Of a DNA stretch of 64,000 bases, positions 30,159-38,340 are shown one piece after another (within the stretch, counting starts at the first letter, position 1; the number at the start of each line of letters is the position of its first letter). The DNA is from Gilvimarinus gilvus (lineage in GTDB: Bacteria > Pseudomonadota > Gammaproteobacteria > Pseudomonadales > Cellvibrionaceae): contig NZ_JAULRU010000797.1 in NCBI RefSeq assembly GCF_030518155.1, forward strand, positions 186,001 through 250,000, given 5' to 3'. The notes beneath the pieces are model-generated. The model ran no database searches, was not told the origin of the DNA, and saw only the letters and a program-made list of their open reading frames with translations. The translations under genes were made by a program, and so were the position numbers.

Positions 30159-30636
30159 CGCGAAAATTATTGTACTGGAGGGGCTGCTCAATATCGGAGC
30201 TGCGCAAAAATGCGATGACCGATTGCAGGTCATCACGCTTTTTGGCGGTCACACGAAGCTGATCTCCCTGAATCTGCGCCTGCACTTTATGTTTTTGGTC
30301 TTTAATCATTTTAACAATTTTTTTTGCTAAATCGGACTCAATGCCAGTTTTAACCAGCACCTCCTGAATGGCCAGCTTGCCACTAGGGCGTGCCGGCTTA
30401 CTCTCCAAACAAGCAATATCAATGCTGTTTTTCATCATAGCGCTTTGCAATATATCCAGCATTTGCTTGAGCTGGAAATCACCTTCAGCGGTCATGGTGA
30501 CGGTGTATTCTTTTAAGTCGAATTTGGCCTCAACGCCTTTAAAGTCATACCGACCGGTCACAACCCTACAGGCCTGATCTACCGCGTTGGTTAAGTTGTG
30601 CTTGTCGACTTCAGAGACTACATCGAAAGATGGCAT
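30154..30636 (-). CDS. yajQ: YajQ family cyclic di-GMP/nucleotide-binding protein
   Basis: The product is 160 residues: MPSFDVVSEVDKHNLTNAVD at the start, RYDFKGVEAKFDLKEYTVTM and the C-terminal RVTAKKRDDLQSVIAFLR. YajQ proteins have two RNP-like domains; the Xanthomonas and Pseudomonas members bind cyclic di-GMP and affect virulence regulators. The ATG at 30636 follows GAGGGG at good spacing; a longer frame to 30714 overlaps ampE and is not used. It lies 38 bp downstream of ampE. Confidence 0.94.
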   Translation of the reverse strand: MPSFDVVSEVDKHNLTNAVDQACRVVTGRYDFKGVEAKFDLKEYTVTMTAEGDFQLKQMLDILQSAMMKNSIDIACLESKPARPSGKLAIQEVLVKTGIESDLAKKIVKMIKDQKHKVQAQIQGDQLRVTAKKRDDLQSVIAFLRSSDIEQPLQYNNFRD

Positions 30637-30674
30637 ACATTCCCCTCTATAATAATCGCCCCACCGGGCAACAG

Positions 30675-31577
30675 CTAAATTAATACGCTCACAATGGCCA
30701 CCACGACCACCCAAAACAACAGTGCCCGTGAAAACATACCCTCTAAGTTTTTCACCAAGCTCAACGAATAGGCCGGCTCAATGCGCGTAGCAGCTGTGGT
30801 GGTTGACATGTTGCCATCACAGCTTTGATCATCACCCAGCGCACCGCGCACAATACCAGACAAGAATGTTTGCGCAGACACCAACTTTAGGCAGCTTTGC
30901 CGCCATGGCTTCATACAAACCTCAAAGTTACCCACCAATGCCCATGCAACACCCATTAGCCGAGCAGCTGGCCACTCAACCCAAACCAAAACCCGTTCCA
31001 GACAAGCCGCCCGAGAGTCATTCACCTCCAGCCAGCGACTCCAGGCCAAAATAAGCAGGCGGTATGCCAGTGCGCCGGCCACACCTAAAATCATAAACCA
31101 AAATATCACCGCAAACATGCGCTCAAAACCACGGTACCCGAACACTCGCAAAGCCTCCGCATGCAGCTCCATCCAGCTGTCGCCGACACGCTCCTTACGC
31201 AACTGCGGGTCGAGATTATATTCATCCAGCACCTGCGCTGCTCGCACAGAGTTGTCAGATTTGGCCGCCTCCAAGTAATGATGAAGAAAACCACTAAAGT
31301 CCCCTCTTCCCAAGCTAAACAGCAGCACCACCACGTTAATGGGCAGTAGCCAAATCCACAAACCGTTGTACTGTAGCCAAACCTGTAACAAGAACACAAA
31401 GCCTATGGGCAGCAACAGCGCTCCAAGCAAAGGGGTTATGTGCCCGAACGGCAGCTTTTCTTGCTGGGCGTCAATACGCGCCCACAGACTGAAAAACCAA
31501 CCGTCCTGTTGCAGCGGCTTGCCCGAGCCCCACCACTGCACCAGCAGCAGTACGATAATTAAACTGAGAAAAGCCAT
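30675..31577 (-). CDS. ampE: AmpE-like inner-membrane protein
   Basis: The product is 300 residues with four predicted membrane helices (about 1-15, 48-65, 70-88, 150-175) plus a C-terminal one, and the AmpE/CobD-like motif at EYNLDPQLRKERVGDSW-MELHAEALRVFGYRGFERMFAVIFWF. AmpE is encoded with AmpD in many gammaproteobacteria and is regarded as a membrane sensor or modulator of beta-lactamase induction; its biochemical role is unproven. It is 22 bp after ampD. No ampC or ampR is in the window. Confidence 0.87.
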   Translation of the reverse strand: MAFLSLIIVLLLVQWWGSGKPLQQDGWFFSLWARIDAQQEKLPFGHITPLLGALLLPIGFVFLLQVWLQYNGLWIWLLPINVVVLLFSLGRGDFSGFLHHYLEAAKSDNSVRAAQVLDEYNLDPQLRKERVGDSWMELHAEALRVFGYRGFERMFAVIFWFMILGVAGALAYRLLILAWSRWLEVNDSRAACLERVLVWVEWPAARLMGVAWALVGNFEVCMKPWRQSCLKLVSAQTFLSGIVRGALGDDQSCDGNMSTTTAATRIEPAYSLSLVKNLEGMFSRALLFWVVVVAIVSVLI

Positions 31578-31599
31578 AATCTCTCCTTTGGCACGGATG

Positions 31600-32157
31600 T
31601 TAGCTCAGCGTCAATCCGGCTCGAAAACGTGACCAATCAAAAAACGGGCCCGGGTCTGTTTTACGCCCAGGCGCTATATCACTGTGGCCAACAATGCGAT
31701 CTAGACCAATAGCCGGATAGCTAACCATTATAGCTCGGCTCACAGCTGTCAGCGTCAGATACTGAGCGTCGGTATAGGGCACATCATCGGTGCCTTCGAG
31801 CTCTATACCGATACTAAAATCATTACACTCGGTACGCCCATTAAACGCGGAACGGCCTGCATGCCAAGCACGCTGCTCCAAATTGACAAACTGTTTGAGC
31901 TCTCCACCGCGCTCTATCAGTAAGTGTGATGACACCTGCATTGAGCAAATGTCCTCAAAATAGGGATGCTGGTGGGGGTCGAGCGTATTGGCGAAAAATC
32001 GATCAATCCAGCCGCCGCCAAACTGCCCAGGTGGCAAACTGATACTATGGATAACCAGCAGGCTGATATCTGCTTGCGCCGGACGTGCACCAAAATTAGT
32101 GCAAGGACACTGAATGGCGGGCTTAACCTGACCTGCCGCAATGGAATACTCTGCCAT
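31600..32157 (-). CDS. ampD: 1,6-anhydro-N-acetylmuramyl-L-alanine amidase AmpD
   Basis: The product is 185 residues of the N-acetylmuramoyl-L-alanine amidase 2 family. Zinc ligands are His37 (LLVIHSISLP), His158 (IVGHSDIAPGRKTDPG) and Asp168; the PGQFGG segment after the first His is typical of cytoplasmic AmpD. It removes the peptide from anhydro-muropeptides during wall recycling and so limits beta-lactamase induction. The start ATG at 32157 gives the family-typical MAEYSIAAGQVKPA; a frame extension to 32196 has no support. Confidence 0.96.
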   Translation of the reverse strand: MAEYSIAAGQVKPAIQCPCTNFGARPAQADISLLVIHSISLPPGQFGGGWIDRFFANTLDPHQHPYFEDICSMQVSSHLLIERGGELKQFVNLEQRAWHAGRSAFNGRTECNDFSIGIELEGTDDVPYTDAQYLTLTAVSRAIMVSYPAIGLDRIVGHSDIAPGRKTDPGPFFDWSRFRAGLTLS

Positions 32158-32253
32158 AAACCTGTTTATCCAATAAATGACAACAGAGTATACCAAAGCA
32201 TTGCCGATATGCCCGTGTGAGAGCTACGGGAAATGGAGAATGATTGAGTAGAA

Positions 32254-32290
32254 CCCCTCTGGCGTCATATTTACTTTGAGACCAGAAGGG
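32254..32290 (-). terminator. Possible hairpin terminator after the DUF1631 gene
   Basis: On the minus strand CCCTTCTGG (32290-32282) pairs with CCAGAGGGG (32262-32254) with one G-U pair and a 19-nt loop, 18 bp after the stop codon of the DUF1631 gene and upstream of ampD. The downstream sequence is TTCTACTC rather than a U-run, so termination would be partial or rho-assisted. Confidence 0.4.
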
Positions 32291-32308
32291 CTAGGTGTAC
32301 TGCTACCG

Positions 32309-34672
32309 CTACTTCTGTGGCTGAACGGGCTTACGCAAAGTGCCAATAACGGACTCAAGTGCCCGATCAAATAACATACCATCGTCAAGCAAACGGATCT
32401 TACCATCGCGCAAAGCCAAAGCCAGTTGCTCCTTGGATTCTTCGGCGACCTTCATACCCGCCCTGTTAACAAAAATGTATTTACCCGTCGGTTTAATGAT
32501 AGCGGCCAAACGGCAACGGTAATGCTCTCCGGTGTCGGCGGCCATTTCAAACCAAGCACCCTGCGACAGATTGGAAACCAAGGCTAATGTTTGGCTATCA
32601 ATTGTCTGCGAAGCTCGCCCGGCACCATCGCCAGAGACTGACTCTGCGCCTAAGCTGGCCAAAGATTCACCGCCCTTCACCGCTGCATCTTGATGCGCTT
32701 TTTCCGCCAAAGACAGTGGCGCGGGCGCTTTGATCGAACCCCGTTGTTCATTCTGCGGTTCTTTTTGCGAGTCATCGCCCGGGGCTGACGTCACTTGCTT
32801 AGTCGTTTCGCCAGAAGAAACCGTCTGCGGCGTCGGCTCCGCTTGACCGCGCAGTATCCTTAGATGTAGCTGCTCCAAGGACTGGAACAACTGCCCCATC
32901 TGATACGGGTTGAATGCAATGTCCTCCAACCCCTTGCGAAGCTCTCCTAACAGCTGCGGCACTAACTTCAATAACTTCTGCCGATTCTCTGCCGTCATAG
33001 GTGTCGTAACGCTCCAGATCAACCGCTTAGCGGTCGCAATTTGCCTGGCAAACAGCTCGCTATCGGCACCGTCTTTCAAGCACGTCACAAAGAGTACATT
33101 AGCCCATGCTGAACTCAACAATTGCGCTGCTGCCGGCGGCACCGCAAAGCCCGCAGAAACCTCGTCCAATGCAGCATCTACTTCCGCACGCGCTTTTTGT
33201 GATTTAGCTTTGCCGTCTTCGGCATCAATGGTGCGTTGCTCGAGTATTTTAGAGCGGCGCTTCTCCCGCTCCAGAAAAGATTTGAAATCTACCAATAGCT
33301 CATCGAACACATCGATATTCGTTTCATAGCTCTGTAAAACACCATCTACAGTGCTTAAGACCTTGCCATACAATGCATCTTTTTCTCGCTTGTCCTCGGC
33401 CAATTCTTGCCAGCCCAGTGCCGCTCTTGCCATTTCATTCAGAAGACGTCGAGCCGGGTGTCCCCCTTTGCCGAAAAATGTCTTGTCCGTTATGGCGACC
33501 TTAATCAGAGGAATCTGTAACCTACCCAGCAGCACCTTCATACTCGGGGCTAAATTGCGATCATCAAGAATAAACTCAAACATCATACTTACAAGGTTGA
33601 TGACATCAGAGTCGACTTTATTTAGCTGGCTCTCCGACTTCCCGCTTTTATCCAGTAAATCGGCGATTTGCGAGGATATTTGAGCAGACGTAAGTTCAGC
33701 CCGATCCGAGCCTGACGAAGCACGTCTTTGCGCCAATGTTAATAATCCCAGCAGGTCTTCCGAGCTCACTACATGCCCACCACCCGCTTCGGGGGTTGTT
33801 GCTTGGGAGGCATTGCCAGTGCGCGCGGAGCGCATCAACTCTCGCAAGTCATTGAGCAGCACCTCAGAACCCGTGTCGGCCTCGTCGGCGACCTGCGCCG
33901 ATGATGGTTTAGCGCCAGTGCCGGTAACTTGTGCTCCGCGGGTTTTCTGCACAGGCTTGCGTGCAGCCGCTGAAGACAGCGACGGTAAAATATTGGCCTC
34001 GACAAAATGCTGGTTTAACTGGTCGTAGAGTTCGCCCAGTGACTGCATCACATTTCGGTCAAATAATTTGTAGAGCACCAAGCGCGCCTTAACTTCCAGT
34101 TCAAACTGCGACGCCGTATTGAAAAAGGCACTGCAAATGACCGCAGGCCCTACAGGGTTGTTTTCGGTATAGACTTTAACAGGTACCAACTGATCAATTC
34201 TTAGGCTTAAATGCTGAACTTTTTCGGCAAACTGATCGTTCGCCCAACGAACCATGGCCTCTTCTGCCACCATGTCTTCCAGCTCATCTTTACCGACCAG
34301 CGACAAAGAGTCTTCGCTGTGCTCTTGGGGCAACTCATCCCTAACAATTGACGCATCGAGAATCACCGATAGAGACTGGTCTAGCGAGCGAAGGAAAGCC
34401 TCCTCGCTGCTTTTGCGGCGCAGCCTAAGCTCACGCATTGAGTCAAAATAGGCGTTTTGCTCATGATTATTGGTTGCCTGATCCGCCAACTTAAACAGCG
34501 CGTCATCGGCCTGCTCATAAAAACGCCCTAACATAGACATTAAACGGCTTCGGGCCTTTTCTCGCATCTGATGCATCGAGGCCGGCATGCGGGCTAATGC
34601 GCCTGCTGCAGACTTGGAGCCGGGGCTCCTCATTCTGACAACTTTGTCGTTGCCTGTCGGGACTTTATTCAT
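32309..34672 (-). CDS. DUF1631 family protein, function unknown
   Basis: The product is 787 residues, cytoplasmic, without signal or membrane segment. The N-terminal half is helical (MHQMREKARSRLMSMLGRFY; FEQADDALFKLAD-like segments), then comes a low-complexity linker (about 235-300), a central helical region (VINLVSMMFEFILDDRNLAPSM-type segment; LQIPLIKVAITDKTFF) and a second charged linker (about 610-680). The last ~95 residues form a small beta-rich domain (GAWFEMA, HYRCRLAAIIKPTGKYIFVN, AGMKV). That tail recalls PilZ-like barrels but lacks the RxxxR and D/N-x-S-x-x-G residues needed for cyclic di-GMP. Some databases label this family thymidine phosphorylase; nothing in the sequence supports that. 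It lies between ampDE and nadC/pilA, as in Pseudomonas. Confidence 0.85.
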   Translation of the reverse strand: MNKVPTGNDKVVRMRSPGSKSAAGALARMPASMHQMREKARSRLMSMLGRFYEQADDALFKLADQATNNHEQNAYFDSMRELRLRRKSSEEAFLRSLDQSLSVILDASIVRDELPQEHSEDSLSLVGKDELEDMVAEEAMVRWANDQFAEKVQHLSLRIDQLVPVKVYTENNPVGPAVICSAFFNTASQFELEVKARLVLYKLFDRNVMQSLGELYDQLNQHFVEANILPSLSSAAARKPVQKTRGAQVTGTGAKPSSAQVADEADTGSEVLLNDLRELMRSARTGNASQATTPEAGGGHVVSSEDLLGLLTLAQRRASSGSDRAELTSAQISSQIADLLDKSGKSESQLNKVDSDVINLVSMMFEFILDDRNLAPSMKVLLGRLQIPLIKVAITDKTFFGKGGHPARRLLNEMARAALGWQELAEDKREKDALYGKVLSTVDGVLQSYETNIDVFDELLVDFKSFLEREKRRSKILEQRTIDAEDGKAKSQKARAEVDAALDEVSAGFAVPPAAAQLLSSAWANVLFVTCLKDGADSELFARQIATAKRLIWSVTTPMTAENRQKLLKLVPQLLGELRKGLEDIAFNPYQMGQLFQSLEQLHLRILRGQAEPTPQTVSSGETTKQVTSAPGDDSQKEPQNEQRGSIKAPAPLSLAEKAHQDAAVKGGESLASLGAESVSGDGAGRASQTIDSQTLALVSNLSQGAWFEMAADTGEHYRCRLAAIIKPTGKYIFVNRAGMKVAEESKEQLALALRDGKIRLLDDGMLFDRALESVIGTLRKPVQPQK

Positions 34673-34940
34673 GGCCTTCTCAGCTTAGAGAATTGGTGTT
34701 AACCACTAGTATAGGTATCTGCTATCGCATGCCCAGCGCTGAGTTCGCACAATGCGCCCTCTATCACAATTAATTCGAACAAAGAAGCGTCCTAATAACC
34801 ATAGGCTATCAATCTCCTTTTTTTATAACTAAGAGGCGCCATCCTTGACACTCAAAATAACAAACAAAGCTTACGCGCCACTCACGCTTTTGAATCTTCC
34901 TGTAAAATAGCGCCATCCGTCACCAGCCGAGTTCCTTTGT

Positions 34941-35801
34941 ATGCAGAATAAACATGCCCAAAACCTTCCCCACCTAGAGCGCGAAATTATACGCAGTGTC
35001 GCCGCGGCGTTAGAGGAAGACATAGGCACAGGGGATATCACGGCCCAGCTCGTGCCAGCTGATGAACTAGCAACGGCCGAGGTCATTACCCGTGAAAACT
35101 GCACTTTTTGCGGCAAAGTATGGGTGGAGGAGACCTTCCGACAACTCGACAGCCGTGTTGAGATCCTTTGGAACATTGAGGACGGCGAAAAGGCACAGGC
35201 CAATCAAGTACTTTTCACCCTAAAGGGGAATGCCAGGGCACTGCTGAGCGGCGAACGCACTGCGCTAAACTTTGTACAGCTGTTGTCCGGCACCGCCACG
35301 ACGGCAGCCAAATATGCCGAGTTAGTCAAGGGCACTAAGATAAAAATACTCGACACCCGCAAGACCATACCAGGGCTGCGCAACGCGCAAAAATATGCCG
35401 TCGCCTGCGGCGGTTGCCACAACCACCGGGTCGGGCTTTATGACGCTTTTTTAATCAAAGAGAATCATATTATGGCGGCGGGCAGTATCGCCCAAGCCGT
35501 GGCCAAGGCGCGCGAAATTGCACCCGGTAAGCCGATAGAGGTAGAGGTCGAAACACTCAGTGAGCTCAATCAGGCTCTCGCGTGTGATGTTGATATTGTG
35601 ATGTTGGATGAAATGGACCTGACGGAGGTTAATCAGCACCTTGCAGACAAGCCTCTGCACGCCGAACTGGAGCTCTCTGGCGGCGTAGACGTAACGCAAA
35701 TTAACACCCAGCAACCTCTATTTAACATTATTAGTCGTATATCGGTAGGCGCGCTGACGAAACACTGCAGCTCAGTGGACTTATCAATGAGAGTTATTTG
35801 A
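34941..35801 (+). CDS. nadC: Nicotinate-nucleotide pyrophosphorylase (carboxylating)
   Basis: The product is 286 residues: quinolinate phosphoribosyltransferase, making nicotinate mononucleotide from quinolinate and PRPP in de novo NAD synthesis. Motifs are [16 protein letters not shown] at the N-terminus, [18 protein letters not shown], the active-site [17 protein letters not shown] and the C-terminal [20 protein letters not shown] at 34845-34850 and an extended TGTAAAAT at 34901-34908 occur upstream but are not at promoter spacing to each other. Confidence 0.97.
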   Translation: MQNKHAQNLPHLEREIIRSVAAALEEDIGTGDITAQLVPADELATAEVITRENCTFCGKVWVEETFRQLDSRVEILWNIEDGEKAQANQVLFTLKGNARALLSGERTALNFVQLLSGTATTAAKYAELVKGTKIKILDTRKTIPGLRNAQKYAVACGGCHNHRVGLYDAFLIKENHIMAAGSIAQAVAKAREIAPGKPIEVEVETLSELNQALACDVDIVMLDEMDLTEVNQHLADKPLHAELELSGGVDVTQINTQQPLFNIISRISVGALTKHCSSVDLSMRVI

Positions 35802-36157
35802 GTAAACAACCGCTTGGTTTAGGCCTGAGTGAGAACACAATAGTAAGCTGGTTACTATTGCTTCAATTCGCCCGTTAATTTGCCAAGCGAGCGGAGCTCA
35901 CTCTTGGCCTAAGCCACGCCCGTATTAATATCGAACAATCCAACTCAAAAATCATTTGCCAAACACCGCTCAAGCTGCACACCACCATTTACTTAACCTC
36001 ACCGCAGATGGGCCTAACAGCCACTGCACCATTCACTCAATCGAATACCACCAAGCTTTGCCAGAAGCATACCTCTAATGAGACTCATGAAGGCCCAGCT
36101 GTTATCTTCGCCGGGCACGAATTCGGCTAGAAAGCACTGCCATGTACCGCTAAATCA
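35802..36157. other. Intergenic region after nadC with nested inverted repeats
   Basis: No gene was seen here. An outer imperfect inverted repeat pairs 35816-35833 (GGTTTAGGCCTGAGTGAG) with 35897-35915 (CTCACTCTTGGCCTAAGCC). It encloses a perfect 9-bp hairpin, CAATAGTAA (35838-35846) / TTACTATTG (35852-35860). A competing pairing exists between CGCTTGG (35811-35817) and CCAAGCG (35883-35889). The first part may serve as the nadC terminator. The rest (35916-36157) shows nothing recognisable; no tRNA was found beside the pilin genes. Confidence 0.6.
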
Positions 36158-36178
36158 GCCCCGGCAAGACACCGGGGC
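36158..36178 (-). terminator. Hairpin terminator of first pilin gene
   Basis: A perfect 7-bp GC-rich stem (GCCCCGG/CCGGGGC, 7-nt loop) lies 51 bp after the pilin stop codon on its strand. The following TGATTTA is only weakly U-rich, so read-through is possible. It is the counterpart of the stronger terminator at 37339-37369. Confidence 0.7.
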
Positions 36179-36229
36179 ATTGATTGACGCTTCATGCTTT
36201 GAAATTACGGCGGTGCAGACTTCCTGCGC

Positions 36230-36661
36230 TTACGGAGCCTGACAGCTACTAGGCATCTGCGACGGTTCAGTCAAGCCAGCACACGTCCAGCTTGCTACCT
36301 GGGTCAATGCTGCGTTTGCAGTAGGGGTCAAGGTCATTGTTTGGCCACTTAATGCGCCATCGTCAAAGGTAACCGAAATAACACCACTACCGGTATTTAC
36401 AGAAACACCACCTGCTGCGAAAAATTTACCTTCGAGCTCCTGGGCCGCAGCCGCGTCGGCGGCAGTGGCCCCCAAGGTGCCACTCTCTGCCAAGAATACG
36501 CCAACGTCGCTCTGAACGCCGGTGGTGGCTTTAAGCGCTTCCGAACCCTGAGCGCGAGCGGTGTAATCTTGATAGGCGGGCAGAGCAATCGCCGACAAGA
36601 TACCGATAATCGCAATCACAATCATCAATTCAATTAGAGTAAAACCAGCTTGTTTTTTCAT
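36230..36661 (-). CDS. pilA: Type IV pilin (major pilin PilA paralogue 1)
   Basis: The product is 143 residues. The class IVa leader MKKQAG is cut before Phe7 by PilD; the mature protein begins [20 protein letters not shown] with the assembly-critical Glu at mature position 5, then alpha1 up to about residue 52 and a globular beta domain. A C-terminal disulfide loop (Cys127-Cys140) is the D-region. It differs from the second pilin at 13 of 143 positions, all after residue 46. It has its own sigma-54 promoter (36777-36792), GGAG ribosome site and terminator. Confidence 0.95.
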   Translation of the reverse strand: MKKQAGFTLIELMIVIAIIGILSAIALPAYQDYTARAQGSEALKATTGVQSDVGVFLAESGTLGATAADAAAAQELEGKFFAAGGVSVNTGSGVISVTFDDGALSGQTMTLTPTANAALTQVASWTCAGLTEPSQMPSSCQAP

Positions 36662-36776
36662 TGGGTATTCTCCAAAAAATAACGGTTAACTTCGGGTTAC
36701 ATTATTATCCTGACCGGCATCCGCTAACATACTAGGCCGCTGCTGCGTGCTTTAAGGTACTGCTAATAATTGGACA

Positions 36777-36792
36777 TGCAGGTTGCGCGCCA
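36777..36792 (-). promoter_or_regulatory. Sigma-54 (-24/-12) promoter of first pilin gene
   Basis: On the minus strand the sequence reads TGGCGCGCAACCTGCA, matching the sigma-54 consensus TGGCAC-N5-YTGCW with GG and GC exactly 10 nt apart. It lies 116 bp upstream of the pilin start. The same relation holds for the second pilin. PilR/PilS-type activation is the known mode for pilA in Pseudomonas; those regulators are outside the window. Confidence 0.75.
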
Positions 36793-37338
36793 GATCATAC
36801 ATTGCCATCCACTGCCTTTTTGTCAGCGCTAATTTCGCCCCCTCAAACCACAGATGTGGGTGATGCAAGGTTAGAAGAGCGGCATTAAACACGGGGAAGT
36901 AATGTGGACCTTTTGATGCAGACGGAAATGACAATCACCGGGGCTGGCCAATAGACAGCGGCATCCCTTCTAGACCAATTAAAGTTTTCGGGGGACGTTG
37001 ACGGGATGTAAATCGGCACCTAAAAATTTTGCTTATAGGCACAAGCCGTCTCGCAGCTTTCAGACTGACCAATGACTGCTGCTTAAGGAGCAATTGAGAG
37101 GGGCCTGACTATTAATCGCAACGTGTGGAGGTGGCTATCTTAGAAAATGACTAATCAAACTATGCAAAGCGAACTCTACGCCTCCTTGATGAAACCAGTT
37201 CGGCGTCATCCATCACTGAAAATCATCTGAACGCCGTCAGGCTCTGCCGTATGCCTCCTCAGTAGCCCCCCAATGGAAGGTTTAGCCTGCACAAGATAAA
37301 GTTTGGCCAAGATTATAGAAAGGCTTTGGAGCACCACT
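36793..37338. other. Spacer between the two pilin units
   Basis: About 550 bp separate the promoter of the first pilin gene from the terminator of the second. No protein frame with coding character was seen: a 60-codon minus-strand frame at 36752-36934 overlaps the promoter and has no ribosome site. It may hold activator sites for the first pilin promoter. Unlike the flanking pilin units, this spacer has no counterpart in the window. Confidence 0.6.
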
Positions 37339-37369
37339 AAAAAAGCCCCGGCAATGACGCCGGGGCTTT
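37339..37369 (-). terminator. Rho-independent terminator of second pilin gene
   Basis: On the minus strand AAAGCCCCGGC (37369-37359) pairs with GCCGGGGCTTT (37352-37342) around a 6-nt loop, followed by further Ts (six in total). It is a strong, classic terminator 43 bp after the pilin stop codon. Confidence 0.93.
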
Positions 37370-37412
37370 AACATATACGCTATGCCTGATTGCTTTAGGC
37401 ATAATCCTATGT

Positions 37413-37844
37413 TTATGGAGCCTGACAGCTGCTAGGCATATGCGACGTATCAGTCAAGCCAGCGCACGTCCAGCTAGCTACCTGAGTCAGAGCAGCGTTT
37501 GCCGTAGGAGTCAGGGTCATGGTTTGTCCGGCCAGAGCGCCGTCGTCAAAGGTAACGGAAATTACACCGCTACCGGTGTTAACAGAAGCGCCGCCAGCAG
37601 CAAAATACTTACCTTCCAACTCGCCGGCCGCGGCAGCATCCGCGGCAGAGGCACCCAAGGAGCCGTTTTCTGCCAAGAATACACCTACGTCGGTTTGAAT
37701 GCCGGAAGTTGCCTTCAGCGCCTCAGAACCTTGAGCACGTGCGGTGTAATCTTGATACGCAGGCAGAGCAATTGCCGACAAAATACCGATAATCGCAATA
37801 ACAATCATCAATTCAATCAGGGTAAAACCAGCTTGTTTTTTCAT
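37413..37844 (-). CDS. pilA: Type IV pilin (major pilin PilA paralogue 2)
   Basis: The product is 143 residues, with the same leader (MKKQAG before Phe7), the same N-terminal helix as the first copy and Cys127-Cys140 near the C-terminus. It is 130/143 identical to the first copy; changes cluster in the alpha-beta loop and near the D-loop (for example EPSQ versus DTSH), the surface-exposed parts of the pilin. Start ATG with GGAG upstream. It is next to, and divergent from, pilB, so it is the copy in the usual pilA position; which copy is the main fibre subunit cannot be told from sequence. Confidence 0.96.
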   Translation of the reverse strand: MKKQAGFTLIELMIVIAIIGILSAIALPAYQDYTARAQGSEALKATSGIQTDVGVFLAENGSLGASAADAAAAGELEGKYFAAGGASVNTGSGVISVTFDDGALAGQTMTLTPTANAALTQVASWTCAGLTDTSHMPSSCQAP

Positions 37845-37958
37845 GAGACGTTCTCCAAAAATAACGTTTGACTTCGGTTTACATTAATATCTTGGCCAAC
37901 ATACAGCCATCGACCGAGCAGTTCTTGTGTACATTAGAACGCTGCTGTTATTTACAAT

Positions 37959-37974
37959 AGCAGGTAACGTGCCA
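37959..37974 (-). promoter_or_regulatory. Sigma-54 (-24/-12) promoter of second pilin gene
   Basis: On the minus strand the sequence is TGGCACGTTACCTGCT: a full -24 TGGCAC and a -12 CTGCT with the required GG-N10-GC spacing. It is 115 bp upstream of the pilin start and closer to consensus than the promoter of the first copy. Confidence 0.85.
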
Positions 37975-38340
37975 GATTACATCTTGCTCGTCTCGCGGTC
38001 CGCAGCCTGTTTTTAGCACTTACCGAAGCCCTCCTGTGTCGCCACCCGTCAATCAGTGACAATTTGCGTCACCTGTTGCTAACGTAATCTCAAGTATGGT
38101 CATTTCTGTTGCGTAATTGTTGTTACGTGAAAGTAAGGCTGCACAGTGAACACCAAGCGAGCGCTCGCCACCTGCAAGAGCAAAATATCACTCATCCAAG
38201 CCCCAGAAAACTCAATTCACGTATCTTTATATAGATTTATTGCCAAAAGTTAATGTAAAACGTAAAGTAGTTGAATAAATCTTCTAGAATTGAAGCTCTA
38301 ACACAATCGTTCAGGGGGCGGCTAACGCCAAGCATGGGAT
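37975..38340. other. Divergent intergenic region pilA / pilB
   Basis: These 366 bp hold the region upstream of the second pilin promoter, where enhancer sites for a PilR-like activator would be expected, and the pilB promoter. The last ~150 bp are AT-rich. No gene or RNA was recognised and no standard -35/-10 pair stood out for pilB. Confidence 0.55.

Noticed and set aside
30637-30714. Longer yajQ start at 30714
   Set aside because: It would overlap the ampE coding end and adds residues not seen in YajQ; the ATG at 30636 has a GAGGGG site and the family N-terminus.
35916-36157. Search for a tRNA or attachment site next to the pilin genes, as found beside pilA in some pseudomonads
   Set aside because: No T-loop GGTTCGAATCC-like segment or cloverleaf pairing was seen, and there is no mobile gene nearby.
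36752-36934. A 60-codon minus-strand frame between the two pilins
   Set aside because: It overlaps the sigma-54 promoter of the first pilin gene, lacks a ribosome site and resembles no family I know.
37440-37871. A 143-codon plus-strand frame covering the second pilin gene
   Set aside because: Length equals the pilin because it mirrors that gene; the reverse frame of the first pilin is not equally open, so it is not conserved.
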